NCBI GenBank assembly: GCA_965240325.2
Contig: OZ251224.1
Location: forward strand, 2,790,001 to 2,854,000
DNA: 64,000 nt
DNA from: Rebecca billardiae RCC1528
Taxonomy: Eukaryota > Haptophyta
Reading direction: 5' to 3'
Shown here: in pieces, positions 62,761 to 64,000 of the stretch
How the letters are laid out: each line of letters starts with the position of its first letter
Numbering within the stretch: position 1 is the first letter of the stretch
Made by a program: the position numbers and the translations under genes
Notes under the pieces: model-generated
What the model saw: the letters and a program-made list of their open reading frames with translations, nothing else
Databases searched by the model: none
Told to the model about the DNA's origin: nothing

Positions 62761-63999
62761 TCAGGCCGGACGCTGGGTCGAGGAGCCCGCGCTCGGAGGG
62801 AAGCGCTCGAGCAGCAGGATGAGGCGCGCGTCGATGCGCTCGAGCCGGTCCAGCAGCGCGGTCTCGAAGGGCGTCATCTGCGGCTGCGTCGGCGCGGTGG
62901 CGTGGTCGGGCTTGGCCACGGCGCCCGCAGCGGGCGTGACGAGGCTACCAGGGTGCCGGGGATGGCGTCCGTTGGCTTCAGAGGGCGAGGGCTGCTGCGC
63001 ATGGCTCGGCCGCTTGGGCGTCCACGGCCCACTCGTCCGCTCCCCGCGCGGCGAGGCGCCATGGTGGCGCGCGGCCGCGGGCTGGGCGGAGCCCCGCTGC
63101 GGGCTGCGCGCCGGAGCGCGCGCCCCGCCCGCCGGGGCCGCCGACGCCGTGCGAGCGGCTTCGGAGCCCTGCGTGGCGGCCGCCGCGCGCTGGCCGCCGG
63201 CGGGCGGAGTAGATTGCGGCTGCTGCGCATGCTTGGCGGAGTGGGAGGAGCGACGGCGCCTCTTCTGCTCCGTCGCAGCTGGCGTGCCCGTCGTGGCGGC
63301 CGCCGGCTGCGGCGTCGCCGCCGCCGGCTGCGGCGTCGCCGCCCCCGCCCCCGCTGCGGGCTGCGACGAGGTCACGCCGTCCGCCGTCCGCCGCGGCATC
63401 ACCGGCGCCGGCGTGGCAGTCGTCGAGGCAGCGGCAGGTGTGCACGTCGGCGTGGCAGCCGGAGCAGCGCGCGCGGCGCTCGCTGGCGCGGGCCCGACGG
63501 CAGCGGTTCCCGCCGCCGCGGCTCCGACGCCCGCCTGAGCGGCGGTCGCCGCGGCTCCGGCACATGATGTGCCCTCCGCCACTGCGGCGGTGGCGGCGGC
63601 AGATGGCTGCTTGGCCTCGTGCGCGGTCGAGTTCCTCTTCTGCCGCTTGCGCTTCTTGGTCGACGCCGTGTCCTTGTCGTTACCCGCGGTGGCCACTGCC
63701 GTCACAGGCGCCGCCGCCGCCGCAGCGTTGTGCTCAGCCTTCGGCGGGCTGGGTGCTTCAGGCGGCGTCGAGATCGCATGCGGCTCGCCCGCCTTAGCGG
63801 CTGTCGGCGCTGGCGCGGCGGCATCCGGCGCGGGAGTCTGCCCCTGCGGCACGGCAGGCCGCGACTGCTCCGGCGCCAGCTGCGCGGCCTCGTTCGCCGC
63901 CTGGTCCTTGGCCGCCTTCCGCAGCTTCTTTTCATGCTTGCGCTTGCTCTCGCCGGCAGCGGTGCCGTCGTGGTCGAGCTTCGGCTTCTTCGCGGCTGG
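62761..63999 (-). CDS. Ala/Pro-rich basic protein with NLS-like motifs, 5' part outside window
   Basis: The minus-strand frame is open to the window edge; no ATG is visible at the start of the seen part, so the beginning lies beyond. Basic clusters AAKKPKLDHDG, ESKRKHEKKLRKAAKDQ, STKKRKRQKRNS and EQKRRRRSSHS resemble nuclear localisation signals. The rest is Ala/Pro/Thr-rich low complexity with short repeats (TPQPAAATPQPAAATTGTPA). The end is the only ordered-looking part: MTPFETALLDRLERIDARLI, LLLERF, a likely amphipathic coiled-coil helix. Family unknown. GC-rich low complexity can mimic coding sequence, but the continuous frame with clustered Lys/Arg and the terminal helix favour a real gene. 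Confidence 0.6.
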   Translation of the reverse strand, partial: PAAKKPKLDHDGTAAGESKRKHEKKLRKAAKDQAANEAAQLAPEQSRPAVPQGQTPAPDAAAPAPTAAKAGEPHAISTPPEAPSPPKAEHNAAAAAAPVTAVATAGNDKDTASTKKRKRQKRNSTAHEAKQPSAAATAAVAEGTSCAGAAATAAQAGVGAAAAGTAAVGPAPASAARAAPAATPTCTPAAASTTATPAPVMPRRTADGVTSSQPAAGAGAATPQPAAATPQPAAATTGTPAATEQKRRRRSSHSAKHAQQPQSTPPAGGQRAAAATQGSEAARTASAAPAGGARAPARSPQRGSAQPAAARHHGASPRGERTSGPWTPKRPSHAQQPSPSEANGRHPRHPGSLVTPAAGAVAKPDHATAPTQPQMTPFETALLDRLERIDARLILLLERFPPSAGSSTQRPA

Positions 64000-64000
64000 G

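Overview
The window looks like nuclear DNA of a GC-rich eukaryotic microalga, most likely a haptophyte (inference). Genes have short introns with donors mostly GTGCG/GTACG and acceptors CAG. Proteins are eukaryotic (Rtf1, golgin, Mpv17/PMP22, SET, ER FKBP, targeted formate dehydrogenase, a polycystin-1-like GPS protein), and (Ser-Pro3)n tracts of the kind seen in algal extracellular proteins are present. No bacterial operon, rRNA, tRNA or CRISPR array was seen. A pelagophyte, dinoflagellate or green alga cannot be excluded from sequence alone.

Layout. 2-964 (+): 3' end of an amidohydrolase. 965-3605: mostly non-coding, with microsatellites. 3606-26724 (-): one giant six-exon gene. My splice model closes exactly in frame at 7358 aa: signal peptide, seven RCC1-like repeats, about 3,500 residues of SPPP repeat, TIG-like and REJ-like regions, a GPS autoproteolysis motif, membrane segments, a 4 x 49-aa repeat and a degenerate EF-hand. 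26725-31100: repeats, including two nested foldback elements whose insertion can be read from an intact empty-site copy. 31101-32944: head-to-head Mpv17/PMP22 and SET genes. 33052-34445: hairpin-ended dispersed repeat and a gene fragment. 35234-37619: head-to-head ER FKBP and formate dehydrogenase. 39147-40219 (-): secreted/membrane SPPP protein. It is divergent from a Cys/His-rich gene on a 2184-bp unit repeated four times (39998-48733). 48734-53911: dispersed repeats in an inverted arrangement. 53912-57554: head-to-head golgin and Rtf1 genes. 57743-62337: a 1538-bp unit repeated three times. 62761-end (-): partial Ala-rich nuclear-type protein.

Four divergent gene pairs share inter-ATG gaps of only 92-535 bp, so bidirectional promoters appear to be the usual arrangement. 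The accessory content is dominated by amplification at every scale: 12-bp codon repeats, higher-order repeats, 147-bp coding repeats, kilobase tandem genes and foldback elements. The parts most likely to be undescribed are the giant RCC1-SPPP-TIG-REJ-GPS receptor-like protein, the amplified Cys/His-rich gene with its chimeric secreted by-product peptide, and the nested foldback and hairpin-ended elements.
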